A stretch of DNA of 64,000 bases from an uncultured Gammaproteobacteria bacterium. Lineage in GTDB: Bacteria > Pseudomonadota > Gammaproteobacteria > Ga0077536. The notes under the pieces are model-generated. The model worked only from the letters and a program-made list of their open reading frames with translations, made no database searches and had not been told where the DNA came from. Location: assembly GCA_938082545.1 (NCBI GenBank), contig CALKCL010000001.1, positions 1-64,000 on the forward strand. The letters are read 5' to 3'. Positions 43,170-51,881 of the stretch are shown in pieces. Positions within the stretch are counted from its first letter, which is position 1; each line of letters begins with the position of its first letter. The translations under genes were made by a program, and so were the position numbers.

Positions 43170-44600
43170 ATGAGTTACGGAATTTTATCGTTTGGGGCAT
43201 ATGTTCCATCTTTGCGTCTAGATAGGAAAGCTGTGTTCGAAGCAGTGGGTTGGGCGACTCCAAATTTGAAGGGTTTGGCGTCCGGTGAGCGAAGTGTGGC
43301 TAATTGGGACGAAGATGCTATTACTATGGCCGTAGAATCTGGCTTAGACTGCTTAGCAGATACTGGATTCGCGGTGCCGCATATATGTATGGCTTCTACC
43401 ACTTTTCCTTTTTCTGACCGTTCTAATAGCGGTCTTGTAGCGGATGCTTTAAACCTTCAAAGATCAATCGCGACGGAGGATTTTGGGGGCAGTCGCCGTG
43501 CCGGGACTAGCGCTCTTTCAAGAGCTTTATCTAACAACGAATCTACTTTGATGATTGCGAGTGATTGTCGTGAAGCGCAACCAGGCAGTGTTCAAGAAAT
43601 GAATTATGGTCATGGTAGCGCTTGTGTGTTGCTGGGCGAAGGAAAGCCGGTTGCGGAGTTTTTATCTAGCTCTTCAGAGCACGAAGATTTGATTGATCAA
43701 TACCGGGCGAACGGGATTGAGTATGATTATAGCCTAGAAGAACGCTGGGTTAGAGAAGAAGGTTGGCTCAAAATAGCTCCTGATGCAATGCAAGGGGCTG
43801 CGTCAAAAGCGGGAATAGAACTTAGCGAGATCGATCATTTCGTAGTGCATGGGAATGGAGGTGCAGTAGCAGCGCTGTCCAAGAAACTTGGCATAGAGCG
43901 GTCTCGATTTGCTGATGACTTAAAAGCGACCTGCGGCGATACGGGGGCTGCTCACCCATTTTTAATGTTGTCTAATGTATTGAGTAATGCTGGGGCTGGT
44001 GAAACTGTTATGTTGGTGGGTTTTGGTCAGGGCGTCGATGCCTTGCTGATAAAAACGACAGATCATCTGACGACCGGGCGTCAAGGCCGCGGTGCTGAGA
44101 GATTTATAGCCCGACGCCGAGCCACAAGTAACTACACTTTTTATCTTTCTCTTAGACAGAGGCTATCTTTAGATTTTGGTTTGCGGGCAGAGCGCGATAA
44201 TAGAACTGCATTGTCTGCCTTCTATCGAAAGCGCCGAGACATTAATGCGATGATAGGAGGACGATGCAGCAACTGTGATGCTTTACAGTATCCAAAGAGT
44301 ATCATCTGCGTTAGTTGTGGGACTAGTGACTCACAAGTTGAGGAAAGTTTGTCGGGCTTAACCGGTCGTGTGAAATCGTTTACAGAAGACTGGCTCGCTT
44401 ACACACCATCGCCTCCATATATTTATGGCAACGTTGAATTCGATGGCGGAGCCAATGTTATGCTTGAGTTTACTGACTTCGAGCCGGGCAGTCTTCGCAC
44501 TGGAGATGAAATACGACTAGCGTTTCGAGTTAAAGACCGAGATGAAAAAAGAAAATTCCATCGATATTTTTGGAAACCAGCGCCGTTGACGCGCCTATAA
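43170..44600 (+). CDS. HMG-CoA-synthase-like thiolase-fold protein fused to a DUF35 (Zn-ribbon/OB) domain, catalytic Cys apparently absent
   Basis: This protein has 476 residues from the ATG at 43170 (a TTG at 43161 is open). Residues about 1-315 resemble archaeal/bacterial HMG-CoA synthase: ILSFGAYVPSLRLDR, a D-E-D-A-x-T-M-A-V-E helix, MNYGHGSACVLLG and VVHGNGGAVAALSKKLG. Where the family has an A-C-K-A-G-T Cys nucleophile, the local reading is FGGSRRAGTSA (about 105-115), with no Cys. Residues about 345-476 are a DUF35 unit: a Zn ribbon C-S-N-C and C-V-S-C, then an OB-fold. DUF35 is known as an acyl-transfer scaffold between thiolase and HMG-CoA synthase in archaea, and as the partner of the Ltp2 aldolase in steroid degradation. 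The thiolase gene follows 19 nt downstream. The activity is therefore likely aldol/retro-aldol or scaffolding; inference. Confidence 0.75.
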   Translation: MSYGILSFGAYVPSLRLDRKAVFEAVGWATPNLKGLASGERSVANWDEDAITMAVESGLDCLADTGFAVPHICMASTTFPFSDRSNSGLVADALNLQRSIATEDFGGSRRAGTSALSRALSNNESTLMIASDCREAQPGSVQEMNYGHGSACVLLGEGKPVAEFLSSSSEHEDLIDQYRANGIEYDYSLEERWVREEGWLKIAPDAMQGAASKAGIELSEIDHFVVHGNGGAVAALSKKLGIERSRFADDLKATCGDTGAAHPFLMLSNVLSNAGAGETVMLVGFGQGVDALLIKTTDHLTTGRQGRGAERFIARRRATSNYTFYLSLRQRLSLDFGLRAERDNRTALSAFYRKRRDINAMIGGRCSNCDALQYPKSIICVSCGTSDSQVEESLSGLTGRVKSFTEDWLAYTPSPPYIYGNVEFDGGANVMLEFTDFEPGSLRTGDEIRLAFRVKDRDEKRKFHRYFWKPAPLTRL

Positions 44601-44619
44601 ATTTAAGGATATTTGAGTT

Positions 44620-45822
44620 ATGGCTAGTGGAATAAGAGACAAGGTTGCAATTATTGGAATGGGTTGTACGCGGTTCGGCGAACGCTGGGATTGTGGTCCA
44701 GAAGAGCTGATGGTCGAGGCTTTCAACGAAGCGCTCACTGATTCTGGAGTTTCGCGCGATCAGATTGAGATGGCTTGGCTGGGACTTTTTTTCCAGGAGC
44801 AAAGCGCCGGGAAATCAGGCTTGCCATTAAGTATGGCGTTGAGACTCCCGAATATCCCCGTAACACGAGTTGAGAATATGTGTGCGACCGGGACAGAGGC
44901 GCTTAGAGGCGCTGTCTACGCTGTCGCAGCTGGTGCCTGTGACATCGCGATGGCAGTAGGAGTAGAGAAGTTAAAGGATACCGGTTACCCAGGTTTGCCT
45001 GAGCGCAGCAAGGGAACATTTGATGATCTGTGGCTTCCGAATGCAACCGCGCCAGGCGCGTTTGCGCAACTTGCAAGTGCTTACCAAGCCAAACATGGAT
45101 GTGATTCTATCGATTTAAAGCGTGCTATGGCACATATCTCAGTCAAGAGTCATGACAACGGTTTACTGAACCCTAAAGCCCATTTACGGCGAGCTATCAC
45201 TGAAGAACAGGCTATGAACGCGCCCATGATTGCCGCGCCCCTTGGCTTATATGATTGTTGCGGGGTCAGTGATGGCGCTGCCTGTGCAATTGTAACGAGT
45301 GTTGAAAAAGCCAAAGAGATGGGCATCAAAGATATGATCACGGTAAAAGCAATGCAGTTAGCGCCCAGTAACGGCTTTGAGATGTCTACAACAGATTGGG
45401 ATGGTAGTTATCTTCAAACGACGCGCATAGCCGCGGCGAGAGCTTATAAAGAAGCAGGAATAACAGATCCTATTAAGCAGCTCGATATGACAGAAGTGCA
45501 CGATTGTTTTTCAGTGACAGAGCTCGTTGTTATGGAGGACCTAGGCTTATGTGAGGAGGGCGGCGCTATAAAAGCTGTACTGGACGGAAAGTTCGATAAA
45601 GATGGCGAGGTTCCATGCCAAATTGATGGTGGGTTAAAATGCTTCGGTCATCCGATAGGAGCCAGTGGGTTGCGAATGGCTTATGAAATCTATCTTCAAC
45701 TTCAAGGTAAAGCAGGGGAGCGTCAATTGGACAACCCTTCTATGGGCCTGACTCATAATTTAGGCGGGCACCCGTTTAGAAATGTAGCGAGTGTGTCGGT
45801 GCTAGGTTTACACTCCGAGTAA
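44620..45822 (+). CDS. Thiolase (SCP2-thiolase-like)
   Basis: This 400-residue thiolase has the nucleophilic Cys in VENMCATGTEAL (residue about 88) and MTEVHDCFSVTELV, a feature of SCP2-type and lipid-transfer-protein thiolases. CFGHPIGASGLRMAYE carries the catalytic His. The C-terminal LTHNLGGHPFRNVASV lacks the usual C-x-G-G-G of biosynthetic thiolases but fits the SCP2-type. It would cleave 3-ketoacyl-CoA, or condense acetyl-CoA. AGGA lies before the ATG. The DUF35 fusion gene immediately upstream suggests a physical complex. Confidence 0.9.
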   Translation: MASGIRDKVAIIGMGCTRFGERWDCGPEELMVEAFNEALTDSGVSRDQIEMAWLGLFFQEQSAGKSGLPLSMALRLPNIPVTRVENMCATGTEALRGAVYAVAAGACDIAMAVGVEKLKDTGYPGLPERSKGTFDDLWLPNATAPGAFAQLASAYQAKHGCDSIDLKRAMAHISVKSHDNGLLNPKAHLRRAITEEQAMNAPMIAAPLGLYDCCGVSDGAACAIVTSVEKAKEMGIKDMITVKAMQLAPSNGFEMSTTDWDGSYLQTTRIAAARAYKEAGITDPIKQLDMTEVHDCFSVTELVVMEDLGLCEEGGAIKAVLDGKFDKDGEVPCQIDGGLKCFGHPIGASGLRMAYEIYLQLQGKAGERQLDNPSMGLTHNLGGHPFRNVASVSVLGLHSE

Positions 45823-45877
45823 CCTCTAATATATTTAGACTGAAAAATGCCGTTAAAAAAACTGTGAGAACTCAATT

Positions 45878-47023
45878 ATGAATGCTTATCACTCACCCTG
45901 GATGACTGAAGATCACGTAATGTATCGAGACGGTGTGCGCAAGTTTCTCGAAACTGAATTTTTACCACAACGAGAACATTGGATCGAACAGGGTTACCCA
46001 GAGAAAGAATATTGGAAAAAAGCCGGTGAGATGGGATTGCTGTGTCCTGATCTACCGGCAGAGTACGGTGGTGGAGGGGGTGACTTTGGGTTTGACGTTA
46101 TTACATATGAAGAGTTAATGAGACTGTGTATTTCAAGCTTTGGAAATGGGATACAAAGCATTGTTGCTCACTATATACTTAGGTACGGAACAGAAGAGCA
46201 AAAATTACACTGGTTACCTGGGATGGCTACCGGTGACTTCATTACATCTATAGCAATGACAGAACCGGGTACGGGATCGGATTTGCAATCCATTAAAACT
46301 TCAGCGGTTAGAGATGGTGATGAATATGTGCTGAATGGATCTAAAACTTTTATCACTAATGGTTATAACGCTAATTTAATTTGTGTCGTATGCAAGACGG
46401 ATCCATCGGAGGGAGCGAAAGGAGTTTCGCTTTTGATGTGTGAAGTTGACGATCTCAATGGGTTTAGCCGTAATAAGCCGCTAAAAAAAATCGGAATGAA
46501 AGGACAAGATACTTGTGAGTTATTTTTTGACGAGTGTCGTATCCCTGTGGGTAATGTATTAGGTGGAGAAGAAGGGCAAGGCTTCTACCAACTGATGGCT
46601 CAACTTCCGCGAGAAAGACTGATTATTGCTGTAAGCGCGATAGCGGCAGTTGAAGCTGTCCTCGAGCAGACAATAGAGTATACAAAAGAAAGAAAAGCGT
46701 TTAATAACCCATTAATGTCGTTTCAAAACACTAAATTTAAACTGGCTGAGATGGCTACTGAAGCGAAAATTTCCAGGATTTTTGTCGATCATTGTATTGA
46801 ACAGCTTATGGTTGGCCATCTTGATAATGAAACAGCTTCAATGGCTAAATGGTGGTGTAGTGAGAAACAATTTGACACGGCTCATCAGTGTCTTCAGTTG
46901 CACGGGGGCTATGGGTATATGATGGAATATCCTGTAGCCCACTATTTTACGGATAGTCGTGTGCAAATGATTTATGGTGGTTCCAATGAAATAATGAAAG
47001 AGCTGATTTCTCGAAGTCTCTAG
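45878..47023 (+). CDS. Acyl-CoA dehydrogenase (long-chain/isovaleryl-type base)
   Basis: A 381-residue flavoenzyme with MTEPGTGSDLQSIKT, LNGSKTFITNGY, HGGYGYMMEYPVAHYFTDSR and the C-terminal IYGGSNEIMKELI. The canonical E-G-T catalytic site reads G-G-S, so the base is not there. A Glu in LPRERLIIAVSA (about residue 249) sits at the position of the LCAD/IVD base. It is therefore the long-chain or branched-chain class by its active site. It is 55 nt after the thiolase and 38 nt before the ligase gene, in one transcription unit. The ribosome site is weak. Confidence 0.92.
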   Translation: MNAYHSPWMTEDHVMYRDGVRKFLETEFLPQREHWIEQGYPEKEYWKKAGEMGLLCPDLPAEYGGGGGDFGFDVITYEELMRLCISSFGNGIQSIVAHYILRYGTEEQKLHWLPGMATGDFITSIAMTEPGTGSDLQSIKTSAVRDGDEYVLNGSKTFITNGYNANLICVVCKTDPSEGAKGVSLLMCEVDDLNGFSRNKPLKKIGMKGQDTCELFFDECRIPVGNVLGGEEGQGFYQLMAQLPRERLIIAVSAIAAVEAVLEQTIEYTKERKAFNNPLMSFQNTKFKLAEMATEAKISRIFVDHCIEQLMVGHLDNETASMAKWWCSEKQFDTAHQCLQLHGGYGYMMEYPVAHYFTDSRVQMIYGGSNEIMKELISRSL

Positions 47024-47061
47024 TTCATGATTGCATTTTTGTTACATCATAAGATCATTTA

Positions 47062-48585
47062 GTGAGTTCTAACTGTAATTTATTTTCTCGCTTTTCTCAG
47101 TGTTTTCCTGCGGAAGAAAATACTTTTTTAATTGACGACGCGGGCGTGTGTCATACCTACGCTGATTTAGAGAAGAAAAGTAGTGACATCGCTTACAACC
47201 TAGTAGAGAAGGGCTTGCAGCCAGGCGATCGAGTCACCTTAATTGCTCAGAAATCCTTAAACGCGTTGTGGATCTACTTAGGTTGTCTCAGGGCAGGGGC
47301 TGTCTTTCATCCGATAAACCCAGATTACTCTAAACCAGAAATGGTATTTTTTTTAAATGATGCTCGCCCTAAATTTCTAGTCACCGATGGTGGTGCTTCC
47401 TTAAAAATAGGGAACCTCGCCTCCCAAGTTGAGTCTATTGAAGAACATCTGCAAATACCTTTAGTTGATCGAGAAGGCCTACTTTGTTCTCCCGAGAATG
47501 AAGATCAGGTTAATTTTCCTTGCCATGTAAATACCCGTAATGATACAGCGGCGTTGTTGTATTCTTCAGGTACTACGGGGGATCCTAAGGGGATATGTCT
47601 AACTCATGGGAATCTTTATGAAAATGCAGCGTCGCTTTGTCGCGCTTGGCAGTTTTCGCCGGATGATATCCTTCTTCATGTTTTGCCGGTTTTCCATGTC
47701 CATGGGCTTTTTATAGCTTTGGGTCCAGTACTTGTTGCAGGCGCAAGTATGAGATACCAAAATAAGTTTGTAGTTGATGCAGTAATAGAAGCATTGCCAA
47801 AGGTAACGGTGTTGATGGGCGTCCCTACCTACTATAGTCGTCTGTTGGATAACCCGGAATTTACAAATATATCGTCACGAAATATCCGCGTGTTTATTTC
47901 GGGTTCTGCTCCATTGACAGAAAGTGTCTTTCGGCGATTTGAGGAGCGCACCAGTCATAAAATTTTAGAGCGATATGGGATGACTGAAACTGGAGTGAAC
48001 ACCTCAAATCCTATTGACGGAGATAGAATCCCTGAGTCTGTGGGTGTGGTTCTTCCTGGAGTAGAACTAAGAATTACTAATGAGGAAGGCATCGAGGTAA
48101 AAGATGAGAGTGTTGGGGCCATAGAAGTTAGAGGTGATAATGTTTTCCCGAGATACTGGGGGCTGACTGATAAGACCAGAGAAGCATTTGACGGGGCCGG
48201 ATGGTTTGGTACAGGTGATCAAGGTAGCATGGATTCAAATGGATACTTGTTTATCTCCGGTCGCTCCAAAGATATGATAATTACTGGGGGTTTAAATGTT
48301 TACCCAAAAGAAGTGGAGAGAGTGTTGGATAAATTTCCTGAAATTATCGAATCCTCTGTATTTGGCGTGCCCCATAGTGACTTTGGAGAAGGAGTGATGG
48401 CTGCCGTTGTGATGAAGGGGAATGAACCCTTGGAACAGCGAAGAGTTATTGAGTCACTTAACGAACAACTAGCAAGATTCAAGATCCCCAAGCACATTGT
48501 TGCCCTGGAAGAATTACCACGAAATGCAATGGGGAAAGTGATGAAAGGTGAATTGAGAAGCAGCTACGCTAGCTTTTTTTCATGA
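47062..48585 (+). CDS. matB: AMP-forming acyl-CoA ligase, malonyl-CoA-synthetase-like
   Basis: A 507-residue adenylate-forming ligase starting at GTG 47062 (no ATG is nearby). It shows the P-loop-like LLYSSGTTGDPKGICLTHGN, the A5 motif RYGMTETGVNTSNPIDG, GWFGTGDQG, DMIITGGLNVYPKEVE and the C-terminal A10 Lys in NAMGKVMKGELR. The M-T-E-T-G-x-N-T-S-N-P-x-D-G-x-R string is that of malonyl/methylmalonyl-CoA synthetases (MatB), which activate small dicarboxylic acids. The symbol is given at moderate confidence, since the substrate pocket cannot be verified here. It lies in the operon between dehydrogenase and MaoC. Confidence 0.85.
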   Translation: MSSNCNLFSRFSQCFPAEENTFLIDDAGVCHTYADLEKKSSDIAYNLVEKGLQPGDRVTLIAQKSLNALWIYLGCLRAGAVFHPINPDYSKPEMVFFLNDARPKFLVTDGGASLKIGNLASQVESIEEHLQIPLVDREGLLCSPENEDQVNFPCHVNTRNDTAALLYSSGTTGDPKGICLTHGNLYENAASLCRAWQFSPDDILLHVLPVFHVHGLFIALGPVLVAGASMRYQNKFVVDAVIEALPKVTVLMGVPTYYSRLLDNPEFTNISSRNIRVFISGSAPLTESVFRRFEERTSHKILERYGMTETGVNTSNPIDGDRIPESVGVVLPGVELRITNEEGIEVKDESVGAIEVRGDNVFPRYWGLTDKTREAFDGAGWFGTGDQGSMDSNGYLFISGRSKDMIITGGLNVYPKEVERVLDKFPEIIESSVFGVPHSDFGEGVMAAVVMKGNEPLEQRRVIESLNEQLARFKIPKHIVALEELPRNAMGKVMKGELRSSYASFFS

Positions 48586-48669
48586 AGTGAGATTCGCATG
48601 TCCAATGCAAACTTTACTTGAGATATTTTTAACATTCGTAGTAAATAATAATAGAACAAGGAGATAGAA

Positions 48670-49125
48670 ATGGCAGGTTTGTTTTTTGAAGAATTTTCGG
48701 TTGGTCAAAAGTTCGAACACGCAATAACACGCACAGTAACGGAAACAGATAATGTGATGTTCACGACCATGACACATAACCCTGCCAAACTGCATCTCGA
48801 TGAGGAGTATTGTCGCGAGCATACTGAATTTGGACAGAGAATTGTTAATAGTTGCTTCACTTTGTCGTTGATGGTCGGCATAAGCGTTTACGATACTACG
48901 CTTGGAACAGCAGTTGCCAACTTGGGATGGGATGAAGTTCGCTTTCCTCATCCAGTGTTCCATGGTGATACGCTCAGAGTTGAGACGGAAATCCTTGAAA
49001 CGCGGGCAAGTAAGTCACGTCCTAAAAATGGGATTGTACTTTTTGCCCATAGCGCTTTTAATCAGAAGAACGAACTTGTAGCGTATTGTAAAAGATCCGG
49101 TTTGATTCTAAGGAAGCCTAGCTAA
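48670..49125 (+). CDS. MaoC-family dehydratase (small, single hot-dog)
   Basis: This 151-residue single hot-dog protein has [25 protein letters not shown], then the hydratase motif [29 protein letters not shown], where N, H and the following elements fit, and [22 protein letters not shown]. The overall plan is that of small MaoC enzymes found beside CitE-type lyases, such as Rv2499c-like proteins. It would hydrate an unsaturated CoA ester (itaconyl/mesaconyl or enoyl). AAGGAGA precedes the ATG. Its stop overlaps the lyase start by one base (TAATG), so the two are translated together. Confidence 0.88.
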   Translation: MAGLFFEEFSVGQKFEHAITRTVTETDNVMFTTMTHNPAKLHLDEEYCREHTEFGQRIVNSCFTLSLMVGISVYDTTLGTAVANLGWDEVRFPHPVFHGDTLRVETEILETRASKSRPKNGIVLFAHSAFNQKNELVAYCKRSGLILRKPS

Positions 49126-50003
49126 TGTTTAGATCATTATTGTTTGCTCCTGGTGACAGTGAGAAAAAAATGCTTAAGGCTTCTAACGTTGGCGCTGATT
49201 GCGTTATCCTTGATTTGGAAGACTCAGTTGTAGAATCACGTAAACCAATCGCACGAGAAATGGTGACTGAATTCTTAAAACAAGGGGGTAACCCGGAAGT
49301 CTCTTATTTCGTGAGGATTAATCCTTTAGATTCTGGTAAATTTCTGCAGGATTTGGCAGCAGTTGTACCTGCAGGCCCAGCTGGGATTGTCTTTCCTAAG
49401 TCTAATGGAGTGCAAGAAGCCTTGGTTATCGGAAACTACATCGAGGTGTTGGAAGTTGAGCACGGGCTAACAACTGACTCAGTACGACTCTTACCTCTCG
49501 TTTCAGAGACGCCAACGGCCATATTTACCATGGGCGAGTACAAGGATGGGCCAGCTCGGATGATGGGACTCACTTGGGGAGCAGAAGATCTTGGAGCGGC
49601 TGTGGGAGCGAGTGCTAATTTGCAAAGCAATAAGGATTGGACGTCCCCATATCAAATGACTCGTGCATTGTGTTTGTTTGCAGCTCATGCAGCAAAGGTT
49701 CAAGCGATTGATACGGTCATGGCCGACTTCCGCGATCTGGACCGACTGAAAGTGGTTTGTAATGAAGGACGCAGAGATGGATTCACAGGGAAAATATGTA
49801 TTCACCCAGCGCAAGTAGAGGTAATAAATGAGGCTTACTCCCCCAGTTCTGAAGAGTTAAACCATGCGCGGGCTGTGATAAAAGCGTTCGCTGAAAACCC
49901 CGAGGCAGGTACATTGCAAATTGAAGGCAAAATGATTGATAAACCGCACCTTGTTTTGGCAGAGCGGGTCCTGGCGTTTGCTGCAGAACTTGCAAACAAA
50001 TAA
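49125..50003 (+). CDS. CitE-like CoA-ester lyase (HpcH/HpaI family)
   Basis: A 292-residue TIM-barrel lyase with FRSLLFAPGDSEKKMLKA, CVILDLEDSVVESRKPIA, a Mg-binding R-I-N segment, GLTWGAEDLGAAVG and KICIHPAQVEVINEAY. These elements match malyl-, citramalyl- and beta-methylmalyl-CoA lyases. It would cleave a 3-hydroxy-dicarboxyl-CoA to acetyl-CoA plus pyruvate or glyoxylate. Coupling to the MaoC gene supports hydration followed by cleavage. The substrate (citramalyl-CoA is one option) is inferred. Confidence 0.9.
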   Translation: MFRSLLFAPGDSEKKMLKASNVGADCVILDLEDSVVESRKPIAREMVTEFLKQGGNPEVSYFVRINPLDSGKFLQDLAAVVPAGPAGIVFPKSNGVQEALVIGNYIEVLEVEHGLTTDSVRLLPLVSETPTAIFTMGEYKDGPARMMGLTWGAEDLGAAVGASANLQSNKDWTSPYQMTRALCLFAAHAAKVQAIDTVMADFRDLDRLKVVCNEGRRDGFTGKICIHPAQVEVINEAYSPSSEELNHARAVIKAFAENPEAGTLQIEGKMIDKPHLVLAERVLAFAAELANK

Positions 50004-50022
50004 AATAAAACAGGAGTTGAGT

Positions 50023-50898
50023 ATGAACGATTGGGTGAAGAGTAAAAAAACTGTAGATGTCTTGGGCCATAAAATGGCTTATGTAGAAATGGGGGAAGGC
50101 CGACCAATAATTTTTCAACATGGCAATCCTACGTCTTCATACCTGTGGCGAAACATTATGCCCAAGCTCGCACATTTGGGCAGGTGTATCGCTATTGATT
50201 TAATAGGGATGGGTGATTCTGATAAACTTGCTGAATCTGGCCCAGATAGATACACTTTTGCGGAGCATAGCCGTTATTTAGAAGGCGCTTTAGATGCCCT
50301 TGGCATCAACAATGATATTGTTTGGGTCGTTCATGATTGGGGAAGCGCGCTAGGTTTTGATTATATTGCAAGGCACCCCGAGAGAGTGGCTGCGGTGTCC
50401 TATATGGAAGGGATCGTCAAAGAAATGACGTGGGATGAGTGGCCAGAAAGTGCCCGCGATATGTTTAAAACTTTTCGCAGCCCTGCAGGTGACGAAGTTG
50501 TTTTAGATAAGAACGTATTCGTTGAACGTGTTTTACCGGCTTCTATCATTAGAGAACTATCTGGTGAGGAAATGGACGCGTACAAGGCTCCTTTCTTAAA
50601 CGCGGGGGAAGACCGTCGTCCTACTTTGACTTGGCCCAGACAGATCCCTATCGAGGGAGAGCCAGAAGATGTTTGCGCGATTGTCCGTAATTATGGTCAA
50701 CACCTGAGTAAAAGTAATATCCCAAAGCTATTCATTGAAGCAAACCCAGGAATGATACTTAAAGGAAATTTGGCTAAATACGCGAAAACCTGGCCAAATC
50801 AAACGCATGCCTCGGTAAAGGGATTGCACTTTATCCAAGAGGATTCCCCCGTTGAAATTGCGGATGCGATTTCAGTCTGGATAGAAAATTTTTCCTGA
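50023..50898 (+). CDS. dhaA: Haloalkane dehalogenase (LinB/DhaA type)
   Basis: The protein has 291 residues from the ATG at 50023, with AGGAG upstream; the longer frame to 49936 lies inside the lyase gene. It has the complete haloalkane dehalogenase HLD-II set: Asn in HGNPTSS (about 35), nucleophile Asp and halide-binding Trp in VVHDWGSALGFD (105-106), acid Glu in YMEGIV (129) and His in LHFIQEDSP (269). MTWDEWPESARDMFKTFRSP, FVERVLPASIIRELS and EDRRPTLTWPRQIPIEGEP also match LinB-like enzymes closely. It hydrolyses carbon-halogen bonds in the cytoplasm, releasing an alcohol. It lies in a CoA-catabolic operon, which is unusual. Confidence 0.9.
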   Translation: MNDWVKSKKTVDVLGHKMAYVEMGEGRPIIFQHGNPTSSYLWRNIMPKLAHLGRCIAIDLIGMGDSDKLAESGPDRYTFAEHSRYLEGALDALGINNDIVWVVHDWGSALGFDYIARHPERVAAVSYMEGIVKEMTWDEWPESARDMFKTFRSPAGDEVVLDKNVFVERVLPASIIRELSGEEMDAYKAPFLNAGEDRRPTLTWPRQIPIEGEPEDVCAIVRNYGQHLSKSNIPKLFIEANPGMILKGNLAKYAKTWPNQTHASVKGLHFIQEDSPVEIADAISVWIENFS

Positions 50899-50922
50899 TT
50901 CTTAGTCTGAGGACTTTTGGTA

Positions 50923-51741
50923 ATGAGCGCACAATCTGATTTATCTTCCAAAGTTACTATCGCAACGCTAAAAGCTAAAAAATTAGCTGCGGAGAAAATT
51001 ACAGCCTTAACTGCCTATGATGCAGCTTTTGCAAGTGTCCTAGATGCTTCTGGAGTTGATTTTGTTTTGGTGGGGGATTCTCTAGGGATGGTCGTTCAAG
51101 GTAGAGATACCACGATTTCCGTAACTGTCGATGAAATCATCTATCATAGTCAGTTAGTGTCTCGGGGGCTTGAGCGTTCTTTATTGATGGCTGACATGCC
51201 ATTTATGAGTTACGCAACGCCAGATGATTGTCTTAGAAATGCCGCGAGGATGATGAAGGAAGGTAATGCTGAAGTAGTTAAACTTGAATGGGGTGCACTT
51301 GAAATAGATATGGTTTATCGACTGACTGAGTGTGGTGTTCCCGTATGTGCACACCTGGGTTTAACACCTCAAGCTATCCACAAATATGGCGGTTACAAAG
51401 TGCAAGGTCGTGAAGCAAGCGCGGCAATTCAGATGAAAAAAGATGCTTTGGAGCTAGAACAGGCAGGGGCAGACATTTTATTGCTCGAATGTGTCCCTAT
51501 GACCTTGGCACAAGAAATCACTGACCAAGCAAAGATCCCAGTTATTGGTATAGGCGCGGGGCAACACGTCGACGGTCAAATCTTAGTTCTTTATGACGTG
51601 TTAGATATAGCTCCTGGCAAGCGCACTCGTTTTTCAAAGAACTATATGGAACAGGAAAGCTCTATTCAAGCTGCGGTGTCTGCTTATGTACGCGAGGTTG
51701 AACTCAGTGAATTTCCGACAGCAGAATACGCATTTAAATGA
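50923..51741 (+). CDS. panB: 3-methyl-2-oxobutanoate hydroxymethyltransferase
   Basis: The protein has 272 residues from the ATG at 50923; GAGGA lies 9 nt before it, and the TTG at 50917 is not needed. The PanB blocks are all there: LTAYDAAFAS, VLVGDSLGMVVQG and MADMPFMSY (metal ligands), CAHLGLTPQ followed by GGYKVQGR, ILLLECVP with the catalytic Glu, and GIGAGQHVDGQILVLYD. It makes ketopantoate from 2-oxoisovalerate and 5,10-methylenetetrahydrofolate for pantothenate and CoA. No panC or panD is next to it; it lies at the end of a catabolic operon. It may be a housekeeping gene in an unusual place or a paralog with another aldol role. Confidence 0.93.
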   Translation: MSAQSDLSSKVTIATLKAKKLAAEKITALTAYDAAFASVLDASGVDFVLVGDSLGMVVQGRDTTISVTVDEIIYHSQLVSRGLERSLLMADMPFMSYATPDDCLRNAARMMKEGNAEVVKLEWGALEIDMVYRLTECGVPVCAHLGLTPQAIHKYGGYKVQGREASAAIQMKKDALELEQAGADILLLECVPMTLAQEITDQAKIPVIGIGAGQHVDGQILVLYDVLDIAPGKRTRFSKNYMEQESSIQAAVSAYVREVELSEFPTAEYAFK

Positions 51742-51840
51742 ATTCAATCCACTAATGAAACTGATGAATTTTATAGAATAAAGATGATATATAGTCTTTA
51801 AGTATCTATTAAATATAGCTAATGTATGATTTTTCCACGC

Positions 51841-51859
51841 TACTTGTTGCGAACAAGTA
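51841..51859. promoter_or_regulatory. Perfect TetR-type operator palindrome upstream of the regulator gene
   Basis: TACTTGTT-GCG-AACAAGTA: 8-bp perfect arms around a 3-nt centre. A second overlapping repeat, GCGAAC (51849-51854) with GTTCGC (51863-51868), shares the middle. Both lie 22 nt before the TetR gene and overlap its -35 box. Confidence 0.7.
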
Positions 51860-51875
51860 ATAGTTCGCTCATAAT
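51847..51875 (+). promoter_or_regulatory. Candidate promoter of the tetR-icmF operon (possibly leaderless)
   Basis: TTGCGA (51847-51852), a 17-nt spacer and CATAAT (51870-51875) are followed by 6 nt before the ATG at 51882. Transcription from here would start at or near the A of the ATG, and no ribosome site exists. The palindrome at 51841-51859 would block the -35. Confidence 0.5.
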
Positions 51876-51881
51876 TCCTAA

